Notes under the pieces: model-generated
Seen by the model: only the letters and a program-made list of their open reading frames with translations
What the model was told of the DNA's origin: nothing
Databases searched by the model: none
Made by a program: the position numbers and the translations under genes
NCBI GenBank assembly: GCA_028277985.1
Contig: JANQFG010000103.1
Location: 18,130 to 82,129, forward strand
Origin: a bacterium
GTDB taxonomy: Bacteria > Desulfobacterota > DSWW01
Length of the DNA: 64,000 nucleotides
Direction of reading: 5' to 3'
Part shown: piece by piece, positions 1 through 10,526 of the stretch
Numbering within the stretch: the stretch's first letter is position 1
Layout of the letters: each line of letters starts with the position of its first letter

Positions 1-3000
1 CACCGTCATAAGGGTCCGTGCAAGTCCCCTGTTCGATTTCATCGGAGATCCTGTCAAGATCCGCATCGCCAGAAACCGAGCCTCCCTCGACAAGACATGC
101 GTTCAATCCGACGACCCAGCCCCCGGCTCCTGCTGGAAAGATAGCCCGCACACGATAAAAATACCTCCCCGGCGAGTTGTCCACGATACTAGCACTCGTA
201 CTCCCTCCACCGAATACCATCTGAGAAGCACCGGCGAAAGTCGCGGTCGGGGCCTCCTCCAGCTCGTACCCGGTCGCCCCTCCCGTGGGTGTCCAAGACA
301 CTTGGTAGGTTCCGTCAGAGTCGTATGAGGGGACGGTCAGTGTCACCGGCACAGCAGCGAAATTCGCGGCAATCGTCGTGTCTTCTTCAAGTATGATTGC
401 ACACGTACTTGCGGAGCTACATCGCGCATCTGTCCAGCCTGTGAAAACAAACCCGCTGTTCGCGAAAGCCTGGATTTCCACCGACTCCTGAAATGAATAT
501 GCGCCCCTGTCCGGAGTTCTGGCGACAATACCTCCATTCGGAGGGCTAGCTGCCGTCGTCAACACGATTGAATTGCTGTGCACTCGGAAGCTCACAGGGT
601 TGCTGGACGAGACGAAATCCTCAGACTCACAGTAGTTTTCGTACGCATACAACGTAGGTGGCAGGGTATAGAATCCAGGGGACGTCGCCCTGATCCGGTA
701 TTCGTATGTGGCAGTCTCTTCCGGGTCCAGGTTCTCGGTATTCGTTCTGCTGATATCTCCGCCGACCAATTCAATTCCCGGAGGCAGGGGTGAATCATTG
801 TAACCCCCGTCGTCGCTTATGTTGATCCCCTTGTTCTCCAAGTCGATTCGGACCACGATAGTCTCAGCAACAGCCACATCATCGCTCGAGATACTCTTCG
901 TGACGGCCACATCAGGATCACCACTGAATGTATTGAACCTCAAATAGGCATTGCTGATGTGAAACGCTTCCCCACTCTGGCCGCGAATATTCACGCACAA
1001 CGAATCCTCACCCTTGATCCGGTGGCTGGATATTGGGTATGATTTCTGCCTGGGCAAATCATTCCTGCAAAAAGGCGTCCCAAGCGTTGTGAGTGATTGG
1101 CCATTGCAGTTGTGAATTCTAGGGTAAACGCAACTGTCCCCGTCATCGCCTCCGTCATCGATTCGGTCAATTGTAATGTACATTCGAGCATAGTCGAGAC
1201 CGCAATCGATGGCTTCCTTGTAGGGGCTCAGATCCAGGTTTGTGTAGAGGTATGGATTATCGTAGCTTGCGTTTCCGGGTGACATTGGAAGCGTTACTTC
1301 TCCGGACGAGTATTGATCCACATAGTGCACGTGGATATCCTGCGTAACTGTCCCAACCGTAGACGAAAACGTGATGCTGCCGGTCCCGTACCCTCCCTCC
1401 GGCACATTTCCGACGGAGATATCAAAGTAGAAGGCCCTAACACCCCCAGCAGAGATCGTTGCGGGTGCCGCCGTCCTCGGGACAATCTCAAAGTACGGAT
1501 CAGAGTCATCGTACGAAACGTCTACATTGACCGAGACCTCGCTTTCGTTATGTACCAGGGCAAACATCTCACCCGTCTGATGGTCCTGCCGGTTGAAATG
1601 TAGCGCTGGGGGAGAAAGGCTCTCGTTGACATAGAGGAGGCCGGTTCCGCCCGAGAAGTAGAAGATTGAATCGCTGACTAGGTTGGAAATCCCGAAGCTG
1701 TTCTTAACCTTCACAAACACGGTCTTGGTCCCGTTCAACGGGCTGAGAGTGAAACCAGGAGTAGGTGTAAAAGGTGCCCACTCCGCACCGCCAAAGGTAG
1801 ACTCCTCGCTTGCCATGTAATGCGTTGGGTTGTTTTCCGCGGTGATATCAAGGGTGACATTGGGATTCGTCGTGTCCGCGCTACCGCCGTTTACTTCCAC
1901 TGACGTAATAAGCGGTGCGGACCCCACTCCGAATTGGAATGTCCCTGCAGTCTTCGGACATCTGAGATACCTGCCCTCCTGTTCCGCTGTGAAATAGAAA
2001 CTGTGACTGCCCTCGGAGAAGTGATTTCCCTGGGACAGGCCGGCGGCTGTGATGTTGAATGTCGCGCCCTCAGAGAACTCCCCTTCGCTGTGGCTCATAA
2101 CCTGAGGTTGACCGTCTATGACCACTTTCACGGACCCTGCGTTAGGGCCCTCTTCGTCTGCGTCCTTGAATTGCACAGAGAATGTGAACTGGCTACCAGG
2201 TTCTCCAGTGACCGGGCTGACCGGCAGCGACCCATCCGGCACGATGAGTTGGGGTGGAACGTCGAGTCGCTCAACGCTGATGGAACTTCTCAGCTGTCCG
2301 GACGCATCTGCAGACGTGTATTGCAATTCAACGGTTGCCTCGCCTGCCTTCTCCGCAAGTAGAAGCCATTCTACCCTTACAGATTCTCCTCCCTCGATAT
2401 CCCCCAATTCCCTCGAATCTGTCTCGCCATCTGAAAAGGCCACGCCATCGTGTAGGCTCAACTTCAGGCTCACGTCATTTATTGATCTGGGAAATGGGTT
2501 GGTCGCTTCGAAGACCAGGGCAAACCTGTCGTCAACAGTCGGTGTCATCGGCTCTGAGAATATACGCCCGATAGCCTCGCTAGCAGTGAGAGTGAAGGTC
2601 CCGTTACGTACCACGTGCCCCAGAACATTGAGTTTCCACTCACCGACCTGTTTGTCACAGAAATCTTCCTCATTGACCCCGGTGTAAGATGTATACGCCC
2701 GCCTAGAGCCATCTGGCCTGGTAACGTAGAGGTCAAGATCATCTTGAGGCTCGACATTTAGTGACAAAAGGAATGATCCTTCACCGTTCGGCGAGATGTT
2801 CAGACTGTACTCGACCGACCCACCAGGAAGAACGCTTCCTTGAATCGACTGCCCCAGTTCCATAGTATCGTTTTCCTCGCCTCCTTCCCGCACTTCAGGT
2901 TCTTGATTCGAATCTCCTATGTCCGGCAGGTGAAGGACGCCTTCCTCACTGGAAGAATTCGACAAAGCATATTCCTCTACCGTGACTTGTACCGCATCCC

Positions 3001-3955
3001 TCAGGGCATCAAAATTGGCGAGAATGTCCTCAACGAGTCCCTTCTCGGATTCCAAGATGTCTTTTGCAGTTTCACGGACTCCGTCCCAATCATCCTTGAA
3101 TGGATAGGAAGCCCCTTCAATGTGATCTGTCATTGCTTGTTTGTCACATTCCCCATAGAGGGGCGAACCAGGATAGATAGGAGCATCATCGCAAGCGGTG
3201 ATATATTCATCGAGAGCCAAGTTGAACATTGTTTTTGTGGTCCCAGCCTCGTAGTCAACAATAGTCTCTTTAAGAAGCGCTTCTTCTTGTTCGATCAATG
3301 ATCTTAGTGTACTAAAATCATTTGCAGCTGCGCTCTCTTGTTGACTCTCAATATTGGCGAAGATTTTGGAGACATTCTTTATAAAGTCATGGAGTCGAGG
3401 ATACTCTGAATACGTTTCCTGTTCGATATGGTATGCTGTTTTCATCAGGGCAACGGCCCTTAGGCTTTCTCTCGCATTCCCGTTGGCGTCTCCTGTTGCC
3501 TCTGCAAGAGTTGTCAATCCGGAAGCGATATCATCTGCTGCGCCATCACCCTGCAGTTCCACGAAAGCTGTTGTACAGATGCTCACCAAATTCTTGTGGT
3601 AATTTGCGTGGATTTCTTGTGCCCCCAATGCCCCGTAGGCCACGGCCCACTCGCCCATATTTTGATGATTATTACTCTGGTCCTTGTAACCGGAATCCCC
3701 CATTGCTAGGTTGTCTGCGATCCACTTCATTGCGTTGAGACGAGGCTTGTACATCTGTTCGTGATTGAGCGAGATGGTGTATGTTGGTACTGGTTTGTTG
3801 TTCCAGAATTCTTCCCACCAGTCGCAACTCGTGCAAAGCAGTAGGACAACGAGCAGAGTAGGAATAGCATTCTTGCCAAGTGACTGTTTCCTGCCGTTGG
3901 GGGACTCATAGCTGATCATGCGGGGTCTGTGAATGGCGATTCTTCTTGCGGACAT
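1..3955 (-). CDS. Giant secreted/surface lipoprotein, 3' end outside window
   Basis: One open frame runs from an ATG at 3955, with AGGAGG eleven to sixteen bases upstream, to the window edge (1318 codons seen, no stop). The N-terminus has a basic stretch, a hydrophobic core and cysteines at about residues 41 and 44 (LLLCTSC), an atypical lipobox, followed by a charged mature region; a start at Met13 would also work. After an alpha-helical first 340 residues comes a pre-peptidase C-terminal (PPC)-like beta domain at about 365-460, then several Ig-like segments. About residues 1130-1200 resemble the divergent InlB B-repeat (GWT and ANFA motifs), and about 1200-1275 are fibronectin type III-like. 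The last visible residues (DADLDRISDEIE) look like a calcium-binding thrombospondin type 3 repeat, suggesting more such repeats beyond the edge. The function is probably adhesion or surface structure; the specific role is unknown. Confidence 0.8.
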   Translation of the reverse strand, partial: MSARRIAIHRPRMISYESPNGRKQSLGKNAIPTLLVVLLLCTSCDWWEEFWNNKPVPTYTISLNHEQMYKPRLNAMKWIADNLAMGDSGYKDQSNNHQNMGEWAVAYGALGAQEIHANYHKNLVSICTTAFVELQGDGAADDIASGLTTLAEATGDANGNARESLRAVALMKTAYHIEQETYSEYPRLHDFIKNVSKIFANIESQQESAAANDFSTLRSLIEQEEALLKETIVDYEAGTTKTMFNLALDEYITACDDAPIYPGSPLYGECDKQAMTDHIEGASYPFKDDWDGVRETAKDILESEKGLVEDILANFDALRDAVQVTVEEYALSNSSSEEGVLHLPDIGDSNQEPEVREGGEENDTMELGQSIQGSVLPGGSVEYSLNISPNGEGSFLLSLNVEPQDDLDLYVTRPDGSRRAYTSYTGVNEEDFCDKQVGEWKLNVLGHVVRNGTFTLTASEAIGRIFSEPMTPTVDDRFALVFEATNPFPRSINDVSLKLSLHDGVAFSDGETDSRELGDIEGGESVRVEWLLLAEKAGEATVELQYTSADASGQLRSSISVERLDVPPQLIVPDGSLPVSPVTGEPGSQFTFSVQFKDADEEGPNAGSVKVVIDGQPQVMSHSEGEFSEGATFNITAAGLSQGNHFSEGSHSFYFTAEQEGRYLRCPKTAGTFQFGVGSAPLITSVEVNGGSADTTNPNVTLDITAENNPTHYMASEESTFGGAEWAPFTPTPGFTLSPLNGTKTVFVKVKNSFGISNLVSDSIFYFSGGTGLLYVNESLSPPALHFNRQDHQTGEMFALVHNESEVSVNVDVSYDDSDPYFEIVPRTAAPATISAGGVRAFYFDISVGNVPEGGYGTGSITFSSTVGTVTQDIHVHYVDQYSSGEVTLPMSPGNASYDNPYLYTNLDLSPYKEAIDCGLDYARMYITIDRIDDGGDDGDSCVYPRIHNCNGQSLTTLGTPFCRNDLPRQKSYPISSHRIKGEDSLCVNIRGQSGEAFHISNAYLRFNTFSGDPDVAVTKSISSDDVAVAETIVVRIDLENKGINISDDGGYNDSPLPPGIELVGGDISRTNTENLDPEETATYEYRIRATSPGFYTLPPTLYAYENYCESEDFVSSSNPVSFRVHSNSIVLTTAASPPNGGIVARTPDRGAYSFQESVEIQAFANSGFVFTGWTDARCSSASTCAIILEEDTTIAANFAAVPVTLTVPSYDSDGTYQVSWTPTGGATGYELEEAPTATFAGASQMVFGGGSTSASIVDNSPGRYFYRVRAIFPAGAGGWVVGLNACLVEGGSVSGDADLDRISDEIEQGTCTDPYDG

Positions 3956-4737
3956 CGTTCTCCCTCCTATTGCGACACAAGCTTCGATTGCGGGCTCCGG
4001 AATTGCCTCGAATCTCATTTCTTATTGGGACACCCTGATAAGTGGTGGACCGGTGGGATTGCCAAAGTCTCCTGATTACAGCTGGGCCAAAGAGCGTAGG
4101 AGCATGCCCAAGGCATTGAGGTAAAAAGCGGAGGGTCAACACTCGTACCTAGGATCCCCTCCCCGCGGCATACAGGGCACCCCTAATCGCCCCGGAGCCG
4201 AAGACCTTTCGACACCCGGCCTGTCCCCATCCAAGGATTCCACTCCCTGTGCCTTCGTGCTGTGCACCTAGGCGTGAGGATCAACTGATAGCCGCTTGTG
4301 CCAAGCTGCGAAGTTCTGGCGACATGCCCCCGACCTTTCACTGCCGGTAGATTCCAGGCAACGGCGAGCCCAGAACACACGGTCAGGTACGAGTCAGATG
4401 ACCCGATCACATGCCGGAACTCAAATGGTCACTGATTCTGGCGGAAACGTTGAATGCCGTTTCGTTTGTTAGTGCTAAGTTCTATAAGGCATAGAGTCGA
4501 GACATGTCAAGGAAATAGCAAAACGATTTTATGTTCTATTCTTCGCTTCTATAGTGAACAGAATCAAACGATGAATTCGGATCCCTCATCGAGGAAAATC
4601 TCGGCAAGTCGGGACGGACACATCGAGGAAAGAATGCAGTGAGAATCGAGAGGATATCCCCCGGCCCGGGGCATCGGGATGCATGGAGAACCTATGACGC
4701 GCAAACTCAAGCAAAAGAACACTGGGGATGAAATACT
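3956..4737. other. Intergenic region without a recognised gene
   Basis: About 780 bases between the large lipoprotein gene and the end of the HDOD gene. The short open frames here have no ribosome binding site or recognisable family. The AT-richer part around 4440-4600 may carry promoter elements but none is convincing. Confidence 0.5.
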
Positions 4738-5586
4738 CTACAGCATCAGACGGGCCAGGGCATCGCCCTTCTCCAGACTCTGTTCCATGAGCTTCTGAAC
4801 CGTATCCGCCTCGACGCCCCATCGAGAACCGGCGTCCTCGATCATCGCTTCGGGTGCAGCGTCGCCCTCGTCTTCCCGAAGCCACGCGACCAGACTGACC
4901 GGGCCCAGTGTCTCGTGCCCGTTCAGCTGTTCACCGTGATGCCCGCCGATGGCGGCTGCGATGCTCTCGGGGAAATCCCACTCCTGGCACATCCAGGTAG
5001 CCACCTCGGCATGATCCCACTCGAACGCCTCCCGCTCCATCTCGCAGAGGTCGCCGCCGTCGTTGTGCCACTGTTCGAGGATCGGCCCGTACTTGTCCGG
5101 GTCCCGTGTCGCGAGCAGGGGCAACGCCATATCCTGCAGAAAGCCTGCAGTGAAGCATTCCGATCCTCTTGCCGGACAGAGAATCGAGGCGAGAGAATGG
5201 GCCAAGACACCCCTCCTGGCCGAGGCGCGCCAGAAACGGGCGGCATCATACCCCTTGGAAGATCCTCCGGGGGTTGCCGTACTGACCCCGACGGAGAGGA
5301 CCATGGTTTCCAATTGGGAGAAGCCTACCAGGGCGATCGCCTGCGTCAGGTTTTCGACCTTGTTCCTCGCAGAGAATGCGGCAGAGTTGGCCAGCCTGAG
5401 CACCAGCACCGAGAGTCCCGGGTCCAGGGAGAGGGTCTCCGCGACGGAGGATGCGCGGGCGTTCGGGTCACGAATCCTCTCCAGGGTCTGCATTACGGCT
5501 GCAGGAAAGGAAGGCAACGCGTACCCTTGCATGGCCTTTGCCAGCAGGGCCTTCGGATCGGTCTTCTTCTTGAAGAAGGAAAACAT
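4738..5586 (-). CDS. HDOD domain signalling protein
   Basis: A 282-residue protein that is almost entirely an HDOD domain (degenerate HD-type phosphohydrolase fold). After a lysine-rich N-terminus it has the typical start LPSFPAAVMQTLERI, then the SLDPGLSVLVLRLANSA helix pair and the later GFSQLETMVLSVG segment. HDOD proteins lack the full HD metal site and act as regulators of motility, c-di-GMP or stress pathways rather than as enzymes. It starts 14 bases after the stop of the pentapeptide channel gene on the same strand, so the two are probably co-transcribed. No output domain is fused. The family is clear; the partner is not. Confidence 0.85.
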   Translation of the reverse strand: MFSFFKKKTDPKALLAKAMQGYALPSFPAAVMQTLERIRDPNARASSVAETLSLDPGLSVLVLRLANSAAFSARNKVENLTQAIALVGFSQLETMVLSVGVSTATPGGSSKGYDAARFWRASARRGVLAHSLASILCPARGSECFTAGFLQDMALPLLATRDPDKYGPILEQWHNDGGDLCEMEREAFEWDHAEVATWMCQEWDFPESIAAAIGGHHGEQLNGHETLGPVSLVAWLREDEGDAAPEAMIEDAGSRWGVEADTVQKLMEQSLEKGDALARLML

Positions 5587-5600
5587 CTGCTTGGTCTCCG

Positions 5601-6749
5601 TCAGTCCGCACGCCGGGCCATCTTGTTGGCCAGTATGCTGAGCAAGCCTCCCAAACCCACGTACCCGAGCATCGCTTGAAGGGCCGCCAGGATCTGGGCG
5701 GGGATCGAAGAAGGAACCGCGTCCCCGTAGCCCAGGGTGGTCAATGTGACGATGCTGTAGTAGATGGGAGAAATTGCGGTCTCATAGTCGCCGTAGTCGA
5801 CCCCGACCCTGCTGTACGCGAAGGCGAAGAGCAGGGTGACGAACAGGATGAAAGACCCCCAGCGGGAGAGGCTTCGACCACAGTCCGAGGTGACCCACCA
5901 GAGCCAGTAGAGCACGTTGTGCAACCTGCTGCGGGTTCGAAACTCATACAGGTAGTTCTCGTCACGGATCACCCGCTGAATCATGTAGGCGCCTTGCATA
6001 TCCACACCGCGGATGTCCGCCCCTATCCAGTAGGCCTTGCCGAAGTTGGTGATGCCGAGCAGCCGTGAAGCCCTCAGATCCGTAAGCTCGAATCGGGCAT
6101 TCAATACGTTGCTCTGTTTCAGGTCCGTATCCCGAAGGTCCGCCCGGGTGAAATCGGCGCTGGTGAGGTCCGCGTCACTGATTCGAGCTCCTCGCAGGCG
6201 GGCGGCTCGAAAGTCAGCATGGCACAACTGCGACTTGCTCAGCGTAGCATTCTTCAGATGTGCGCCGATCAGGCTCGCCCTTGTAAGGTTGGCCACCCCA
6301 AAACCGGCTTGCTCTGCAGAGCACTCGTTGAGGTTGGCACCCGAAAGGTCTGCGCTGAGGAACTCACATCCGTCAAGCCGGGCCTGGGACAGGCTCGCTC
6401 CCTGGAGCCGGGCCCAGCTCAAATTCGAGTTCGTCAGGTCTGCTCCGCTGAGGTTCGCACCGGACAGGTCGTACCGGGAGAGATCGAGTCCGCTCAAGTC
6501 CTCACCTGCGAGGTCGATCCCGTGCAGGTCCAATCCCGTCGACCCGTTCCCGTTCTCCACTTCGCCCTTCCTGCGGGTCTCCCTGAGCTCGCGGAGGATT
6601 TCGTCACGGCGGGATCCCCCGCCTCCGGGATCCTCTTTCGGCCGGTGCGCGGCGAGCCCATTGGCATCCGGCTCTGATGGAACCGGATCGCTGCAGCCGG
6701 CCTCGTCCGGCGTGAGTTTCCGGGCGGTCTGCTCTTCTGAACGGGCCAT
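5601..6749 (-). CDS. Pentapeptide-repeat protein with C-terminal potassium-channel-like pore
   Basis: A 382-residue protein. Residues 1-70 are polar and low-complexity. About 75-255 are tandem pentapeptide repeats of the A(D/N)LXX type, which fold into a right-handed beta helix. The C-terminus has a membrane segment, a pore loop with TTLGYGD (the potassium selectivity filter signature) and a final membrane helix, an Ion_trans_2 arrangement. It likely forms a tetrameric cation channel with a cytoplasmic beta-helix sensor or scaffold. The open frame extends far upstream opposite ettA and the aldehyde dehydrogenase, but only the part from the ATG at 6749 (GGAGG 12 bases upstream) is protein-like. 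A second ATG at 6842 lacks a good ribosome binding site. Probably an operon with the downstream HDOD gene. Confidence 0.8.
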   Translation of the reverse strand: MARSEEQTARKLTPDEAGCSDPVPSEPDANGLAAHRPKEDPGGGGSRRDEILRELRETRRKGEVENGNGSTGLDLHGIDLAGEDLSGLDLSRYDLSGANLSGADLTNSNLSWARLQGASLSQARLDGCEFLSADLSGANLNECSAEQAGFGVANLTRASLIGAHLKNATLSKSQLCHADFRAARLRGARISDADLTSADFTRADLRDTDLKQSNVLNARFELTDLRASRLLGITNFGKAYWIGADIRGVDMQGAYMIQRVIRDENYLYEFRTRSRLHNVLYWLWWVTSDCGRSLSRWGSFILFVTLLFAFAYSRVGVDYGDYETAISPIYYSIVTLTTLGYGDAVPSSIPAQILAALQAMLGYVGLGGLLSILANKMARRAD

Positions 6750-6964
6750 TCTTCTTTCAAACCTCCATGGTTGCCCTGCCCAACGCGGGCGGGTCTCTTC
6801 CTTTGTTCGGCACAAAACGGATTCTTCATGAGGTTTTTTCATGGAAATCAGGAGCTTACAGGTTCTCGCAGGCAAAACACCGTGGAGGGGAACGGGCCGG
6901 GCGCAGACCCGTGACCAGTAATTGCCCCGATCCTGCTGCGGGCGACCCGCCGGTGGTGTATAGT

Positions 6965-7040
6965 AGGGTGACCTGAACGACCATGAGGGCGTGGCCCTAG
7001 CGAAATCATCTATTCCAGGATCAGGAGGACCCGAACGACC

Positions 7041-7046
<6 letters not shown>
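6965..7046 (+). promoter_or_regulatory. Duplicated translation start region with mini-ORF before ettA
   Basis: The 24 bases around the ettA ribosome binding site and ATG (7023-7046) are matched at 20 of 24 positions by 6965-6988, 58 bases upstream. The upstream copy has its own Shine-Dalgarno-like AGGGTG and an ATG at 6983 that opens a five-codon frame (Met-Arg-Ala-Trp-Pro, stop TAG at 6998-7000). This could be a leader peptide controlling ettA, or a chance small duplication. Confidence 0.4.
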
Positions 7047-8726
<1,680 letters not shown>

Positions 8727-8771
8727 GCGGCCATCGTAACAACTGAGAACCATCCGCTTTGGGAGAAGGGA

Positions 8772-10202
8772 ATGTTCATCGACGGAAAATGGACCACGGC
8801 AGAGGCGGGAAGGGTTTTTGCGTCCACCAACCCGGCAACAGGCGAAGTGATTGATGAAATCCCGGATGGAGGATCCGCGGACACCGTGAGAGCGATCGAC
8901 GCCGCGGAAAATGCTTTTGCGTCCTGGTCCCAAACCACAGCGTACCAGCGTTCGGAACTCCTCTACAAGGTGTACGACTCGATGTGTGCGAATCGCGAGG
9001 AACTGGCCCGAACCATGACCGAAGAGCAGGGCAAGCCGTTGAGGGCCGCCCGAAACGAAGTGCAGTATGGGGCGGACTTCTTTCTCTGGTACGCGGAAGA
9101 GGTCAAGCGGACCTACGGCAGGACCATTCCGGCTCCCCGGGCCGACCAGCGGTTCATCATGCACTATCACCCGGTCGGAATCGTCGGTGCCATCACACCC
9201 TGGAACTATCCTGTTTCCATGATTACCCGCAAGGTCGCGCCGGCCATCGCGGCGGGCTGCACCGTGGTGGTCAAGCCGGCCGAGTCCACCCCCCTCTGTG
9301 CCGTGGAGACCTTCAAGTCCTTCGAGCAGGCGGGCATACCCGGCGGTGTCGTCAATCTCGTTACCGCAAAGGACCCGGCGCCGGTGGGAGAGGTGTTCCT
9401 GAACGACCATCGGGTCAGAAAACTGACCTTCACCGGATCCACCGCGGTGGGGAAGCACCTGGCCAGAGGGGCAGCCGAACAGATGAAGCGGACGTCCTTC
9501 GAGCTGGGCGGACATGCGCCGTTTATCGTCTGCAAGGACGCCGATCCCATCATTGCGGCCAAGGGGGTCGTGCTGGTGAAGTTTCTGAATACAGGGCAGG
9601 CCTGCATCAGCCCGAACCGGTTGTATGTCCACCGAAGCCAGGTCGATGCCTTCCTGGGCGAGTTCGCCTCCCGGGTCGAGAAGATGAAGGCGGGCAGCGG
9701 TTTCGACGAATCGGTCGGCATCGGCCCGCTGGTGAACGAGGCGGCGGTGGAAAAGGTGGACCGTCAGGTGAAGGACGCACTCGAAAAGGGGGCCCGACTG
9801 GTCACGGGCGGGCGGCGGCTGACCGACAACGGGCTGGACAAGGGACATTTCTACACCCCGACCATCCTCGCGGGGGTGACTCCACAGATGCGGATCTACC
9901 GCGAAGAGACCTTCGGCCCGGTCGCTCCGGTCATCGAATACGACGACACGGACGATCTGCTGGCCATGGCCAATGACACCTCTTACGGTCTGGCTGCCTA
10001 TGTCTACACGCGGGAGCTGTCCACGGCGATGCAGCTGTTTGAAGGTCTTCGCTTCGGCATCATCGGAATCAACGACATCAACCCTACGGCGGTTGCAGCC
10101 CCCTTCGGCGGAATGAAAGAGAGCGGGCTGGGGCGTGAAGGAGGGCCGGAAGGGATCCTGGAATACCTGGATGTGAAGGTGGGTGGATTCTCTCTCAGAT
10201 AG
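8772..10202 (+). CDS. NAD(P)-dependent aldehyde dehydrogenase, succinate-semialdehyde dehydrogenase-like
   Basis: A 476-residue soluble aldehyde dehydrogenase. The catalytic set is present: Asn145 in TPWNYP, the general base Glu244 in ELGGHAPFIV and the nucleophile Cys278 in GQACISPNR. The EEQGKPL and SYGLAAYVYTR segments are typical of the GabD/succinate-semialdehyde subgroup, but substrate cannot be fixed from sequence alone; glutarate or lactaldehyde dehydrogenases look similar. The start ATG at 8772 follows GAGAAGGGA. Forty-five bases separate it from ettA, and it converges on the small gene at 10228-10524. No gabT or other pathway partner is near. Confidence 0.9.
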   Translation: MFIDGKWTTAEAGRVFASTNPATGEVIDEIPDGGSADTVRAIDAAENAFASWSQTTAYQRSELLYKVYDSMCANREELARTMTEEQGKPLRAARNEVQYGADFFLWYAEEVKRTYGRTIPAPRADQRFIMHYHPVGIVGAITPWNYPVSMITRKVAPAIAAGCTVVVKPAESTPLCAVETFKSFEQAGIPGGVVNLVTAKDPAPVGEVFLNDHRVRKLTFTGSTAVGKHLARGAAEQMKRTSFELGGHAPFIVCKDADPIIAAKGVVLVKFLNTGQACISPNRLYVHRSQVDAFLGEFASRVEKMKAGSGFDESVGIGPLVNEAAVEKVDRQVKDALEKGARLVTGGRRLTDNGLDKGHFYTPTILAGVTPQMRIYREETFGPVAPVIEYDDTDDLLAMANDTSYGLAAYVYTRELSTAMQLFEGLRFGIIGINDINPTAVAAPFGGMKESGLGREGGPEGILEYLDVKVGGFSLR

Positions 10203-10236
10203 GAAAAAGGGGGAGGGGCTGGATAGATCAGCCCAG
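10203..10236. terminator. Weak hairpin between convergent genes
   Basis: GGGCTG and CAGCCC at 10217-10234 form a six-base-pair stem lying between the stop of the aldehyde dehydrogenase and the end of the convergent small gene. On the minus strand it is followed, after a C-rich stretch, by five T residues. It may serve as a weak bidirectional terminator. Confidence 0.35.
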
Positions 10237-10524
10237 ATACACGAAAACGTAGGTTTCGCGGTTTATGTCGATCACGATGTTCGCGCCCCGGGTCTCCGCA
10301 TAGACGAGCCACTCGGGCTTCTTCTTGCCTCTGCATTCGATCGCAGGGGAATAGGTACCGCTTTTCTTGTCGAACCAGGCGATCAACATCGCATCATCCG
10401 CGATCTCCCCGGCCTTGAAATCAGCGATTTCCCGGGCCCTGTCAAAATCGAGCGATTCGTCGTCGACCCGTACGTCCACCGGGTCGACCAGCATCTCGCG
10501 CGTCAAAGGTACGCATGCTTCCAT
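10228..10524 (-). CDS. Small conserved protein, AF1514-like
   Basis: A 98-residue cytoplasmic protein without signal or membrane segments. The pattern (DDESLDFDRAREIADFKA, then LIAWFD, then PEWLVYAETRG and DINRETYVFVYLG) resembles the small AF1514-type family known from anaerobic bacteria and archaea, whose function is unknown. The assignment rests on memory of the family pattern. Its ATG comes two bases after the TAA stop of the large hybrid histidine kinase, so it is the last gene of that transcript and is likely translationally coupled to it. A role linked to that kinase is possible but unproven. Confidence 0.6.
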   Translation of the reverse strand: MEACVPLTREMLVDPVDVRVDDESLDFDRAREIADFKAGEIADDAMLIAWFDKKSGTYSPAIECRGKKKPEWLVYAETRGANIVIDINRETYVFVYLG

Positions 10525-10526
10525 GA

